This document shows positions 1 through 7,451 of a DNA stretch of 23,604 nucleotides, piece after piece. The stretch is from the NCBI GenBank assembly GCA_937886445.1, contig CALGBY010000074.1, positions 1 to 23,604 on the forward strand, in the 5' to 3' direction. Source of the stretch: an uncultured Clostridia bacterium. Its GTDB lineage: Bacteria; Bacillota; Clostridia; Christensenellales; Aristaeellaceae. Under the pieces are notes generated by a model that was given only the letters and a program-made list of their open reading frames with translations, was not told the DNA's origin and did not search any database. The position numbers and the translations under genes are program-made. The stretch's first letter is position 1; each line of letters opens with the position of its first letter.

Positions 1-600
1 GGCCCCAACGGCAGCGGCAAAACCACTTGGATGAAAATGGCCGCCGGTCTCGTCAAGCCCACCAGCGGCATGATCCTGTACGACGGCGCCCCCATCAGCG
101 TCGACAGCCGCCGCGATATCGCCTATATGTCCACCGAGCCTTATTTCTATAGCTGGATGCGCGTCAGCGATGCCGGCACCTACTATGCCGATTTCTTCCC
201 GGATTTCTCCATGGACGCGTACAATTCCCTGCTCCGGCGTATGGAGCTGGATCCCGCCCAGAAGATCTCCACCCTGTCTTCCGGTATGACCGCCAAAATG
301 AAGATCGCCGTCACCATGGCGCGGGACGCCCGTGTCTGGATGCTGGATGAACCCTTCAACGGCATCGACCTGCTTGCCCGGGACGAGATCCGCGCCTGCA
401 TTCTGGAGCATTTCGATCCCGACAAGCTGCTCCTGATCTCCAGCCACCTGGTCGAGGAGATGGAAGCAATTGCCGATACCGCCGTCTTTATCCGCAAAGG
501 CCAGCTGGTCGAAGTACGCAATCTTGAAGAGATGCGTTCTGCCGAAGGCAAGTCCATGGCCGACCGTTATCGCGAGATCTTCGCCCATATGGAGGTGTGA
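1..600 (+). CDS. ABC transporter ATP-binding protein (5' truncated by window edge)
   Basis: The frame is open from base 1, so the gene starts upstream and only its last 199 codons are present. It is the nucleotide-binding subunit of an ABC-2-type transporter. The sequence shows Walker A (GPNGSGKTT at the very start), an ABC signature variant (LSSGMTAKMKIA), Walker B (VWMLDEPFNGID) and the H-loop histidine (ISSHL). The tail after the H-loop is short, as in the YtrB/YhcH-like group of small ATPases. The stop sits 5 bases before the start of the membrane protein gene, so the two form one operon and probably one complex that moves a substrate across the membrane. Genes of this type often follow a GntR-family regulator, which would lie outside the window. 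The substrate cannot be told from sequence. Confidence 0.93.
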   Translation, partial: GPNGSGKTTWMKMAAGLVKPTSGMILYDGAPISVDSRRDIAYMSTEPYFYSWMRVSDAGTYYADFFPDFSMDAYNSLLRRMELDPAQKISTLSSGMTAKMKIAVTMARDARVWMLDEPFNGIDLLARDEIRACILEHFDPDKLLLISSHLVEEMEAIADTAVFIRKGQLVEVRNLEEMRSAEGKSMADRYREIFAHMEV

Positions 601-605
601 TTCCC

Positions 606-1352
606 ATGCTGAAGCTTTTTAAATACGAATTTCTCAAAACGCGCCTGTCCAAACTGATCATTCTCGGCATTACCCTCGCGTTGGAAGCGCTCTTTGTATT
701 CAGCCTTTTCAAGAATGATGACGAACTGCAGGGGATCAGCGTTCTGCTCCTCGTGCTCTTTGCCACGTTCAGCGTCATTTGGATCGGCCTTCAGAGCATC
801 CTCACCCTGCACAGGGATATGAACACGCGCCAAAGCTATATGCTCTTTATGACGCCCAACAGTTCCTATAAGATCCTGGGCGCCAAGGTACTCGAAAACG
901 CGTTCTCCATTCTGCTCGGCGGTGTCTTCTTCTGCGCCCTCGGCGCGCTGGACCTCACCCTTCTGATGAATCATCATCAGGCTCTGGATCAGCTCATGGA
1001 AATGTTCCAGTCCATCATGGAGTCCTTCTCCCGGCACATCCGCTTCGATACCTACTCGGTCCTCACCTTCTGCCTGTATATGCTCATCAGTTGGTTGTCC
1101 ACCGTTACCCTGGCCTACTTTGCCGTCATTATTTCCGCCGCGCTGCTGGGCGGCAAAAAGGGAAATCTGTTCATCAGCTTCCTCGTCTTCCTGGGCCTGT
1201 CCATCCTGCTGGGCATGCTGCTGGACAAGGTGATCCCCGCAAGCATGGTGATCGGCGCCGCCAACCTGGTCCGCAGCGCCATCTGCCTCTTCGTCATCGC
1301 GATCTTCTGGTACATCAGCGCCTGGATCATGGACAAGTACTTGAGTGTGTAA
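606..1352 (+). CDS. ABC-2 type transporter membrane protein
   Basis: This 248-residue hydrophobic protein has about six predicted membrane segments: around residues 20-40, 50-75, a pair at 100-125, 155-180, 190-210 and 220-240. It has no recognisable domain beyond the general ABC-2 permease pattern. I chose the ATG at 606 because GGAGGTG at 591-597 stands eight bases before it. An in-frame GTG at 597 overlaps the ATPase stop codon but falls inside that ribosome site. It is very likely the membrane partner of the upstream ATPase. The gene ends just before a strong hairpin terminator. Export versus import and the substrate are unknown. Confidence 0.85.
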   Translation: MLKLFKYEFLKTRLSKLIILGITLALEALFVFSLFKNDDELQGISVLLLVLFATFSVIWIGLQSILTLHRDMNTRQSYMLFMTPNSSYKILGAKVLENAFSILLGGVFFCALGALDLTLLMNHHQALDQLMEMFQSIMESFSRHIRFDTYSVLTFCLYMLISWLSTVTLAYFAVIISAALLGGKKGNLFISFLVFLGLSILLGMLLDKVIPASMVIGAANLVRSAICLFVIAIFWYISAWIMDKYLSV

Positions 1353-1354
1353 TA

Positions 1355-1388
1355 AAAACCGCCGGAACGAAAGTTCCGGCGATTTTTA
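1355..1388. terminator. Bidirectional intrinsic terminator between convergent genes
   Basis: A perfect 9-bp stem (CGCCGGAAC at 1360-1368, GTTCCGGCG at 1373-1381) closes on a GAAA tetraloop. It is followed by ATTTTTA on the plus strand and preceded by AAAAA, which gives a T-run on the minus strand. It can therefore stop both the ABC operon and transcription coming from htpG. Confidence 0.9.
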
Positions 1389-1390
1389 TA

Positions 1391-1552
1391 GGGCCAAGGG
1401 CCAAGGGCTAAGGGCTACAAAGGTAGTGTTAAAGCCTTATGATTGAACTTTGGAACCAACTGCAGCTTTGCAGCAAGGCCAAAGTGAAAAGACTCTCACT
1501 TGGCCCTTGGCCCTTGGCCCTAGGCCCTCGCATAGCCCTTGGCCTTCGGCCC
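1391..1552. repeat. Inverted arrays of a GGGCCAA-type heptamer
   Basis: Four heptamers run head to tail at 1391-1418 (GGGCCAA twice, then GGGCTAA and GGGCTAC). The reverse-complement array lies at 1500-1527 (TTGGCCC three times, then TAGGCCC), with decayed copies to 1552 (TAGCCC, TTGGCC, TTCGGCCC). Between them a bulged hairpin pairs 1477-1487 with 1495-1504. The arrays sit in the gap between the convergent ABC operon and htpG, and no gene covers them. They could pair into one large stem or represent a family of short sequence repeats. No function can be assigned. Confidence 0.85.
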
Positions 1553-1555
1553 TCA

Positions 1556-3481
1556 TTATCCGCGCGCGACCATATTCAGCAGTTTCGCGCTTCTTGCCAG
1601 GAAATCCGTGATCTCCTCGGCTTCCAGCGGCTGGGCGGCCATGCGGGCCAGATCCCACACCTGCTTGCACAGCATCTGCGTGGTCTCGTCCTCGGCGTCC
1701 TTCCCGGCCAGCGCCTGCACGGTATCGTTGCGGCGGTTGAGCACCAGGGTAAAGCTGTCGGGCATCGGGAAACGTTCGCCGTACAGGCGGCTCATTTCCT
1801 TGTAGCGGCGCATCTGCTCATCCTCAAGCAGCATCACGGGCAGATCCTGATCGGACAGCGACTCCAGATTGACCTCCAGCTCCTTCTGCTCCAGCGCGCC
1901 GCGGAACAGCTCGCGCAGGGGATCCAGCTCCAGATCCTTGCCCTCCTCGCTTTCCTCGGTCAGGCCGGATACATCGGCATCCACACGGGCAAACTGCGGG
2001 GCGTCCTCACCGCCGGAATACTCCATGAAGCTCATGAAGTTCATATCGATCAGGGTATCCATTACCGCCACATCGATTCCCTTGGCGGTATAGAGCGCCA
2101 CATTGGCGGCCTGACGGTTTTCCTCGGTGGTGTAGTACACCTTCTTTTCGGCCTTGCCCTCGTTGCGGCTGCGGTATTCCTCCAGCGTATAGTATTCGCC
2201 GGCAGTGGTCTTGTAAAGGATGGAGCCCTTGACGGCCTCAAAGAAGCGGGCGTCCTTGATGCAGCCGTACTTTACGAAGGGATGGATGTCATCCCAGTAG
2301 GTCTGATAGGTCTCACGCTCGGTATTGAACAGGCCGTTCAGCTTATCCGCCACCTTTTTCGTGATATGGGCGGAAAGCTTCTTCACATAGCCGTCATTCT
2401 GCAGGAAGGAACGGCTCACATTGAGGGGCAGGTCGGGGCAGTCGATCACGCCCTTGAGCAGCATCAGGAACTCGGGAATGACCTCCTTGATGTTATCGGC
2501 CACAAACACCTGACGGTTGAACAGCTTGATCTCGCCCTCCTGACCGCCGAAATCCCTGCGGATGCGCGGGAAGTACAGGATGCCCTTCAGGTTGAAGGGG
2601 TAGTCCACATTCAGATGGATCCAGAACAGGGGCTCCTCCCAGGTGTGGAACAGCTTGCGGTAGCACTCCTTATACTGCTCGTCCGTGCAGTCCTTGGGGT
2701 TCTTCAGCCAGAGGGGATCGGGATCGTTCACGGGCTTGGGCTCTTCCTTTACTTCCTCCTCAGCCTCGTCCTCCGCTTCCTCTTTTCCTTCCTTCGCGGC
2801 CTTTGCCTTTTCCTCGGCCTTTCTCTTTGCCGCCTCTTCCTTCCGCTTTTCATCCTCGGCGATCTCGGCGGCGCTCTTGATCTCATTCAGGAAAATGGGC
2901 GTGGCCATATAGCCGCAGTAACGCTCCAGCACCTGACGGGTGCGGAAGGTATCCAGAAATTCCTTTTCTTCTTCAAGGATGTGCAGCGTGATCAGCGTGC
3001 CGCGGCTTTCCCTCGCGCCGTCATCCATGGAAAAGCTCATGCCGTCCTCGCTCTCCCAGCGCACGGCCTTCGCGCCCTCCTGCCAGGAGAGGGTATCGAT
3101 GGTCACCTTATCCGCGGCCATGAAGGCGGAATAGAAGCCCAGGCCGAAATGGCCGATGATGCCGCCCTTATCCTCGCCGGTATAGTTCTTGAGGAACTCC
3201 TCCGCGCCCGAAAAAGCCACCTGATTGATGTACTTTTCCACTTCGTCAGCGGTCATGCCGATGCCGTTATCCTCAAAGGAGATGGTGCCGTTCTCGCGGT
3301 CCACCGTCACATTGACGCGAAAATCCTCCTCGGTGCCGGGATGCAGCATTTTGTACTTTGTGATGGCGTCGCAGCCGTTGGATACCATTTCGCGGATAAA
3401 AATGTCCTTATCGGAATACAGCCAGCGCTTGATGACCGGCATGATATTTTGCGCGTGAATGGAAATATCACCGTTTTTCAT
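1556..3481 (-). CDS. htpG: Molecular chaperone HtpG (bacterial Hsp90)
   Basis: A 641-residue cytosolic ATP-dependent chaperone of the Hsp90 family, slightly longer than the usual 610-635. The N-terminal GHKL ATPase motifs are intact: REMVSNGCDAI with E31, N35 and D38, then DNGIGM at 71-76 and GHFGLGF at 110-116. The catalytic glutamate, the nucleotide-contacting Asn and the lid glycines are all present. Middle and C-terminal dimerisation domains follow. Unusual for a bacterial member is a highly charged Lys/Glu/Ala-rich stretch at about residues 200-250 between the N-terminal and middle domains, where eukaryotic Hsp90 has its charged linker. The start is fixed by GGAGG nine bases upstream (3491-3495 on this strand). 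A near-consensus promoter and a CIRCE operator lie upstream, so heat-shock control by HrcA is likely. Confidence 0.98.
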   Translation of the reverse strand: MKNGDISIHAQNIMPVIKRWLYSDKDIFIREMVSNGCDAITKYKMLHPGTEEDFRVNVTVDRENGTISFEDNGIGMTADEVEKYINQVAFSGAEEFLKNYTGEDKGGIIGHFGLGFYSAFMAADKVTIDTLSWQEGAKAVRWESEDGMSFSMDDGARESRGTLITLHILEEEKEFLDTFRTRQVLERYCGYMATPIFLNEIKSAAEIAEDEKRKEEAAKRKAEEKAKAAKEGKEEAEDEAEEEVKEEPKPVNDPDPLWLKNPKDCTDEQYKECYRKLFHTWEEPLFWIHLNVDYPFNLKGILYFPRIRRDFGGQEGEIKLFNRQVFVADNIKEVIPEFLMLLKGVIDCPDLPLNVSRSFLQNDGYVKKLSAHITKKVADKLNGLFNTERETYQTYWDDIHPFVKYGCIKDARFFEAVKGSILYKTTAGEYYTLEEYRSRNEGKAEKKVYYTTEENRQAANVALYTAKGIDVAVMDTLIDMNFMSFMEYSGGEDAPQFARVDADVSGLTEESEEGKDLELDPLRELFRGALEQKELEVNLESLSDQDLPVMLLEDEQMRRYKEMSRLYGERFPMPDSFTLVLNRRNDTVQALAGKDAEDETTQMLCKQVWDLARMAAQPLEAEEITDFLARSAKLLNMVARG

Positions 3482-3537
3482 TTAACAAAACCTCCGTACA
3501 GCAGATATTCAAGGGGGCGTTTTCCGCCTCTTGTATT

Positions 3538-3565
3538 ATTATATCACGCTTTGCGGAAAATGCAA
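3538..3565 (-). promoter_or_regulatory. Sigma-A type promoter of htpG
   Basis: Reading the minus strand, TTGCAT (3565-3560) is followed after 16 bases by a perfect TATAAT (3543-3538). The -10 box lies about 55 bases before the htpG start codon. Confidence 0.8.
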
Positions 3566-3572
3566 CACAAAA

Positions 3573-3599
3573 TTAGCACTCTCATATCGAGAGTGCTAA
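3573..3599. promoter_or_regulatory. CIRCE element (HrcA operator)
   Basis: Perfect inverted repeat TTAGCACTC-N9-GAGTGCTAA, identical to the CIRCE consensus bound by the heat-shock repressor HrcA. Both flanking genes run on the minus strand, so htpG is the natural target. The element lies seven bases upstream of the htpG -35 box, not at or downstream of the transcription start where CIRCE usually sits. It also lies in the 3' untranslated part of the upstream SH3 gene. hrcA itself is not in the window. Confidence 0.96.
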
Positions 3600-3620
3600 A
3601 ACGCCGTTCCCGGCTGCTTT

Positions 3621-4874
3621 TTACCGTATATTGGTCACATAAACGCTTGTCACAGTACCGTAAAAATCGATATCCGCGCGGTAGTGCTGGCGGCTGCCCG
3701 CGGCATCGGTGCTTTCATAATCGGTTGAGATGCCGTTTTCCGTAACGGTGATCCGGTACGGGCCGTACACCTCCGCCTGCTCGATATCGCTCATCCACAG
3801 CACACCGCCGTTTGCGTTGATGGCCACGGGATGCGGCCCGTGCTTGCCCGCGATGTACAGCGTGCCGTCGCTGTCCGAGGCCTGGCATACGGAAATGCCC
3901 AGATCCAGCTTGCGGGAGGGCAGCACCCACAGGGTATCTCCGGTGAGCGGATCCGCCGCGAGCAGGCCCTCTCCCGCGTGATACAGGTACAGGATGGGCT
4001 TGCTTTCGGTGCCGCCCGAAAATACGCTGAGAGACTGTTCCCCGGATATCTGCGGGGCCGTCATCGTTTTTCCCCACAGCGGGAAATAATTCAGGTCATA
4101 GCCGCCGATGTAAAGCGTTTCACTGTCCTTATCCGTTTTGCGCACGGCAAACACATAGCTGGCGCTGTCGCCTGTGCCCAGATGCGCGTCCAGCTCCACC
4201 CTTCCGCCCGAGGAGATCTCCACATAGGAGAAGATGCCGTCCTTGCAGATATCGGGCATTTCTTCAGCGGGGGCGGTGATATCCGCCGGCAGAGTATCCT
4301 GAGAAGCATCCGCGGCCGGAGCGGCGGTACGCAGCGTCTGCTGGGCCTCCGCGTCCGCTTTTTCAAGGTATTCAGCCAGGATATAGCCTCTCTGGCCGTT
4401 GTACGCGCAGCTGATAAAGCCGTTATCCGCCTCCTCACATCCGGTCACCAGCGCCCCCGCGGGCACCTTGCAAAGCCGGTCTGAGGAGGTGGAAGCCTTT
4501 TTGCGCAGCGATACCCAGTCATCACAGCCGGTCACGCGCAGCGTGCCCAGCGTGCTGGTATCGATATACACCGTTTCATCCGACACGCTGCCGTACACAG
4601 GCAGGAGGTAGCGCGTGAGGATATAGCCCTGCTGCCCCTCATACACACAGCAGACAAATTCCTTATTGGCCTTTTCACACGCCGTCACATACGCCCCGGC
4701 CGGCACCTTGGCAAGGCGCGATGAGTTGGTTTTGGGCTGCGAGCGCAGCGATACCCAGTCGGTATCCGGTGTGACCTGCATGGTGGGCGTGATCTCGGCC
4801 GCCGCGAGGGCAAAGCCCTGAAGCAGCAGCATCACGCAAAGCATCAGCGCCGCAAGGCGCGCGTATTTTCGCAT
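3621..4874 (-). CDS. Exported protein with two bacterial SH3 domains and a C-terminal beta-rich domain
   Basis: Length 417 residues from the ATG at 4874, which has GGGAGGG seven bases upstream. An in-frame ATG at 4907 lacks such a site and would spoil the signal peptide. Residues 1-26 form a Sec signal peptide (RKYAR, hydrophobic core, ALAAAE cleavage region). Two SH3b repeats follow at about 35-90 and 114-170. They are clearly duplicated: both carry DWVSLR, KVPAGA, a central CE and a GYIL-x2-YL end. A Ser/Ala/Pro/Asp linker at about 171-205 leads to a 210-residue domain with propeller-like strand repeats, such as GTLYIAGKHG and GGVLWMSDI. SH3b domains commonly bind cell-wall peptides, so a wall-associated sensor or anchor is plausible, but the function is not known. 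No terminator is obvious before htpG, so read-through is possible. Confidence 0.88.
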   Translation of the reverse strand: MRKYARLAALMLCVMLLLQGFALAAAEITPTMQVTPDTDWVSLRSQPKTNSSRLAKVPAGAYVTACEKANKEFVCCVYEGQQGYILTRYLLPVYGSVSDETVYIDTSTLGTLRVTGCDDWVSLRKKASTSSDRLCKVPAGALVTGCEEADNGFISCAYNGQRGYILAEYLEKADAEAQQTLRTAAPAADASQDTLPADITAPAEEMPDICKDGIFSYVEISSGGRVELDAHLGTGDSASYVFAVRKTDKDSETLYIGGYDLNYFPLWGKTMTAPQISGEQSLSVFSGGTESKPILYLYHAGEGLLAADPLTGDTLWVLPSRKLDLGISVCQASDSDGTLYIAGKHGPHPVAINANGGVLWMSDIEQAEVYGPYRITVTENGISTDYESTDAAGSRQHYRADIDFYGTVTSVYVTNIR

Positions 4875-4947
4875 TGTACCCTCCCGGAGCAGAAAGCGGC
4901 ACGGCAAAGCCGTCGTTCATTCCCGATTTTTCTCGGTTACAGGGGGC

Positions 4948-4956
4948 ATTATACCA
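4948..4956 (-). promoter_or_regulatory. Extended -10 promoter of the SH3-domain gene
   Basis: On the minus strand TGGTATAAT gives a perfect -10 (4953-4948) with the TG of an extended -10. The -35 candidate 17 bases further upstream (TAGCAA) is poor. The box lies about 75 bases before the start codon. Confidence 0.65.
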
Positions 4957-4974
4957 TACTTGTTGCAAATTTGC

Positions 4975-5408
4975 TACGATTTTTGTTCAAAAGTGGAGAA
5001 TGTTTACAAAATTTCGTTACATTTCAAGGCTTCGTTCCCTGCGGAGCCATGGATCAGGAAACCGTGTACAGCCCGGCTCAAAAGCCTTCGGCGTATCATC
5101 CGGAAGGCGAAGCATTCAATCAAGCCCGCACATTCCCGTCAGTGCCCGCAGTATCCACAGCAGATCCTCCCTCGGACGGGCAGGCACATAGCCGGTCATT
5201 TGCCGAACAGGTCGGCACGGGTGCCTGTACGCGATGCAGTTCCTTCCCATATTCCTTCGCCGAGCGACCCGGTATCACAAATTTCAAAATTTTCTATATG
5301 CCGGAAATGCGGATTTGTCACGAACAAATTTTTGCCGGATCATGTCCGGCAGCTGCGGAGCTTTGGCCGGGAAACACGATGCGGGAGCTGCGCCAAATCG
5401 GATAAATC
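4975..5408. other. Intergenic stretch without a recognisable gene
   Basis: Between the divergent promoters of the SH3 gene and the VOC gene lie about 430 bases with no convincing coding frame. Plus-strand frames are open for 140-170 codons, but they lack ribosome sites, have erratic composition and run through the VOC promoter. No riboswitch, tRNA or known small-RNA pattern was recognised. It may be decayed coding sequence. Confidence 0.5.
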
Positions 5409-5411
5409 CAC

Positions 5412-5440
5412 TTGTACAGATGAAAAAAATATGCTATACT
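5412..5440 (+). promoter_or_regulatory. Promoter of the VOC-family gene
   Basis: TTGTAC at 5412-5417 and TATACT at 5435-5440 are separated by exactly 17 bases. The start codon follows 28 bases after the -10 box, which implies a short leader carrying a GAGAGAGGGAG ribosome site. Confidence 0.8.
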
Positions 5441-5468
5441 GTAAAAAAACAAAGAGAGAGGGAGCAGC

Positions 5469-5864
5469 ATGACAGTTACATCCTATTTTCCGGAAATTTT
5501 CGTAAAGGATATCGATAAGGCAGCCGAATCCTATGTAAACGATCTTGGCTTTACTGTAAGGCATCGCCATATCAACGGTGAAAGCAAGTACTACACCCTG
5601 AAGAACGAATACGGCGACAGGATCGCGCTTGTATCCTTCCCCGATGATACCATTCCCGAGGGCTTCTATGCCATGCGCATGAATGTGCGTGACATCAACG
5701 AGGGCGTTGAGTATTTCCTGGTGAAGGGATACCGCAATCCCGGCAGCGTGCTGCGCGGCGGCAGGGCCGATATCCACGGCAAAGCCCGTTATGAAATGAT
5801 GATCTCTCCCGAGGGCATCCGTGTGGATATCGTTGAGCATCTGAGAGACGCGGAAGAAAAGTAA
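5469..5864 (+). CDS. VOC (glyoxalase / bleomycin-resistance fold) family protein
   Basis: A 131-residue protein of the vicinal-oxygen-chelate superfamily. The opening SYFPEIFVKDIDKAAESYV and the following LGFTVRHRH are the usual first beta-alpha unit of this fold, in which a ligand loop leads to an amphipathic helix. A second half (residues about 60-131) repeats the strand pattern and ends with SPEGIRVDIVEHL, where the final Glu can be a metal ligand as in glyoxalase I. Members include glyoxalases, dioxygenases and antibiotic-binding proteins, so the substrate cannot be set from sequence. It is a single-gene transcription unit with its own promoter and terminator. The start is supported by a purine-rich ribosome site at 5453-5464. 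Confidence 0.85.
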   Translation: MTVTSYFPEIFVKDIDKAAESYVNDLGFTVRHRHINGESKYYTLKNEYGDRIALVSFPDDTIPEGFYAMRMNVRDINEGVEYFLVKGYRNPGSVLRGGRADIHGKARYEMMISPEGIRVDIVEHLRDAEEK

Positions 5865-5898
5865 ATCTCGCCCGGCCCTGAAAAAGGCCGCAGGCCGC

Positions 5899-5938
5899 AA
5901 AAGGCTGCCGCGGAAAATGATCCGCAGCAGCCTTTTTT
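5899..5938. terminator. Intrinsic terminator after the VOC gene
   Basis: AAAAGGCTGC (5899-5908) pairs with GCAGCCTTTT (5927-5936), and an inner GCGGA/TCCGC pair extends the stem. A run of six T follows on the plus strand. The symmetric A-run may also let it act on the minus strand, after the STAS-kinase gene. Confidence 0.88.
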
Positions 5939-6054
5939 GCTGTAAAAAATAATGGAAATAATTCTTCCCGAACGCATCGGAATGTCACATCAGGCTGAAA
6001 AAAGCTTCCGGGACACATCGAAAAGCCATGGCCCGTTTATGCTTCCCGAGCCTG

Positions 6055-7224
6055 TTACAGCACAAGCGAATCCACACGCGGCAGCAGCCCGCTCAATTGC
6101 TTTGCGCAATACGCGGCAAACTCCCTGCCGTACCGCGTGCCGCCCAGACGGCGTATCGCCCGGCGCATCATGCGCGCGTAGCCGATCACGCGTGCTTTAT
6201 CCAGCACCGCGCGGTACTCCTCCTCGGAATGCAGGCCGTAATATTCAAAGAAGATCGCCCGCATCAGCCGCACACACCGGTCATAGGGGATGCCCATGTA
6301 ATTCGTCACCTCATCCGGGTCAAGCTCTCCGTAGCCCTGATAAGCCATATAGACGGACGCGAATTCAAACACGGGATGGCCCAGGCACAGCGTATCCATA
6401 TCGATCAAAAGCGGCTCATTATTCATAAGCATCACATTGCGCAAATGAAAATCACCGTGCAGCAGATGGTGATCCTCCGGCACGGCCTCCGCCAGCGCGT
6501 ACAGCCTGCCGTACTGCTCCTGCGGCAGATGATCCCTGAGAAATTCGATGCGGCTGAGGGTATCCGCGCGCTTATCGGGTATTTCACCGGGTGCAAGCTC
6601 AACGGAATGCATCTTTTTGAGCAGCTCCGCCTGCATATGGGCCAGCTCCTCCAGCCTGTCCGGTTCCTCGCGCAGCACGGAGGCCGCCGATCTCGCGTTC
6701 AGCAGTTCAAACACGGAGCCGTAGCACTCCCCCACGCGCACCACATCAAAGGGGATCGCGGTGGGGATGCCCATCACAAAGGCCTTGCGCGACAGCTCGC
6801 GCTCACGCTGAATATCCGGAAGGCTTTCCGCGTTCCGGTATACCTTGACGATCGTATCCCGGTCCAGGCGGTACACCAAGCCGTTTGAGCCGTGACCGAT
6901 CACCTCACAGCCCTCCACGCTCAGCCTGCGGTATGCCTTTTCGATCGGTATGATCTCGGTAAAGCCGGAATACTCCATCACCTCATACACCTCTCTCGAG
7001 GCGTTTTTTATGCAAAAGGACGGATACTTCCTGCGCATTTCCAGTATCACGCGCAGGCCCGAGCTGGAAATGTACCGCATATTCTCCGCGTCCATCACCA
7101 CCCTGCCGCGGGGGTACTCCGCGCACAGCGCCATCATCTCCCGCCTGAACACCTCGGAGCTTACCGAATCTATTCTTCCTTCCGGCTGAAGGGTAAGTGT
7201 GTTTTCATCAAGCGTATATTTCAT
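6055..7224 (-). CDS. STAS-domain / phosphotransferase (kinase-fold) fusion protein
   Basis: A 389-residue cytosolic protein with two domains. Residues 1-100 are a STAS domain of the anti-sigma-factor-antagonist type. SSSGLR at 53-58 sits where SpoIIAA-like proteins carry the serine phosphorylated by an anti-sigma kinase. Residues about 106-389 have the aminoglycoside/choline-kinase fold: a glycine loop GHGSNG (110-115), a lysine in IVKVY (K127), the catalytic loop HGDFHLRN (256-263) and the metal-binding IDMDT (274-278). All key kinase residues are present. The start has GGGAGAG eight bases upstream. It probably links a phosphorylation switch to a small-molecule or protein kinase activity, but the substrate is unknown. 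Similar STAS-phosphotransferase fusions are, as I recall, known in Clostridia and Fibrobacter (TIGR02172-like); this was not checked. Confidence 0.88.
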   Translation of the reverse strand: MKYTLDENTLTLQPEGRIDSVSSEVFRREMMALCAEYPRGRVVMDAENMRYISSSGLRVILEMRRKYPSFCIKNASREVYEVMEYSGFTEIIPIEKAYRRLSVEGCEVIGHGSNGLVYRLDRDTIVKVYRNAESLPDIQRERELSRKAFVMGIPTAIPFDVVRVGECYGSVFELLNARSAASVLREEPDRLEELAHMQAELLKKMHSVELAPGEIPDKRADTLSRIEFLRDHLPQEQYGRLYALAEAVPEDHHLLHGDFHLRNVMLMNNEPLLIDMDTLCLGHPVFEFASVYMAYQGYGELDPDEVTNYMGIPYDRCVRLMRAIFFEYYGLHSEEEYRAVLDKARVIGYARMMRRAIRRLGGTRYGREFAAYCAKQLSGLLPRVDSLVL

Positions 7225-7451
7225 TGAGTTCTCTCTCCCTGATGTTCCTTATCATATTCCCGCCGTTTCCGAACGGATCCCCGATCGACCTGCGTGTATC
7301 CTCTTCCTTCAGGCTTTCAGTCCGGATAACGGCGGTCAGCTCCTTTTCCCGGCAATGGCTGTTTCGGGATCTCATCGCCGGCAGCAGGATATGATCCATG
7401 CTGCGCCGGAAAAGACACATCTCAGCGCAAAGAAAAATTGCGCGGTATTTC

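Noticed and set aside
1439..3745. A 768-codon open frame on the plus strand opposite htpG
   Set aside because: It is the mirror of a strongly coding gene with high-GC third positions. Its translation is Leu/Gln/His-rich low complexity and it has no ribosome site. htpG on the other strand is certain.
4960..5472. A 170-codon plus-strand frame with two Cys pairs near its end
   Set aside because: It overlaps the VOC promoter, ribosome site and start codon and has no start signal, so the zinc-ribbon look is probably chance.
7208..7420. A 70-codon minus-strand frame ending inside the STAS-kinase gene start
   Set aside because: There is no convincing ribosome site at its start and no recognisable sequence. 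The 17-base overlap is explained by the STAS gene's own good ribosome site. It may be part of the Fic-region debris.
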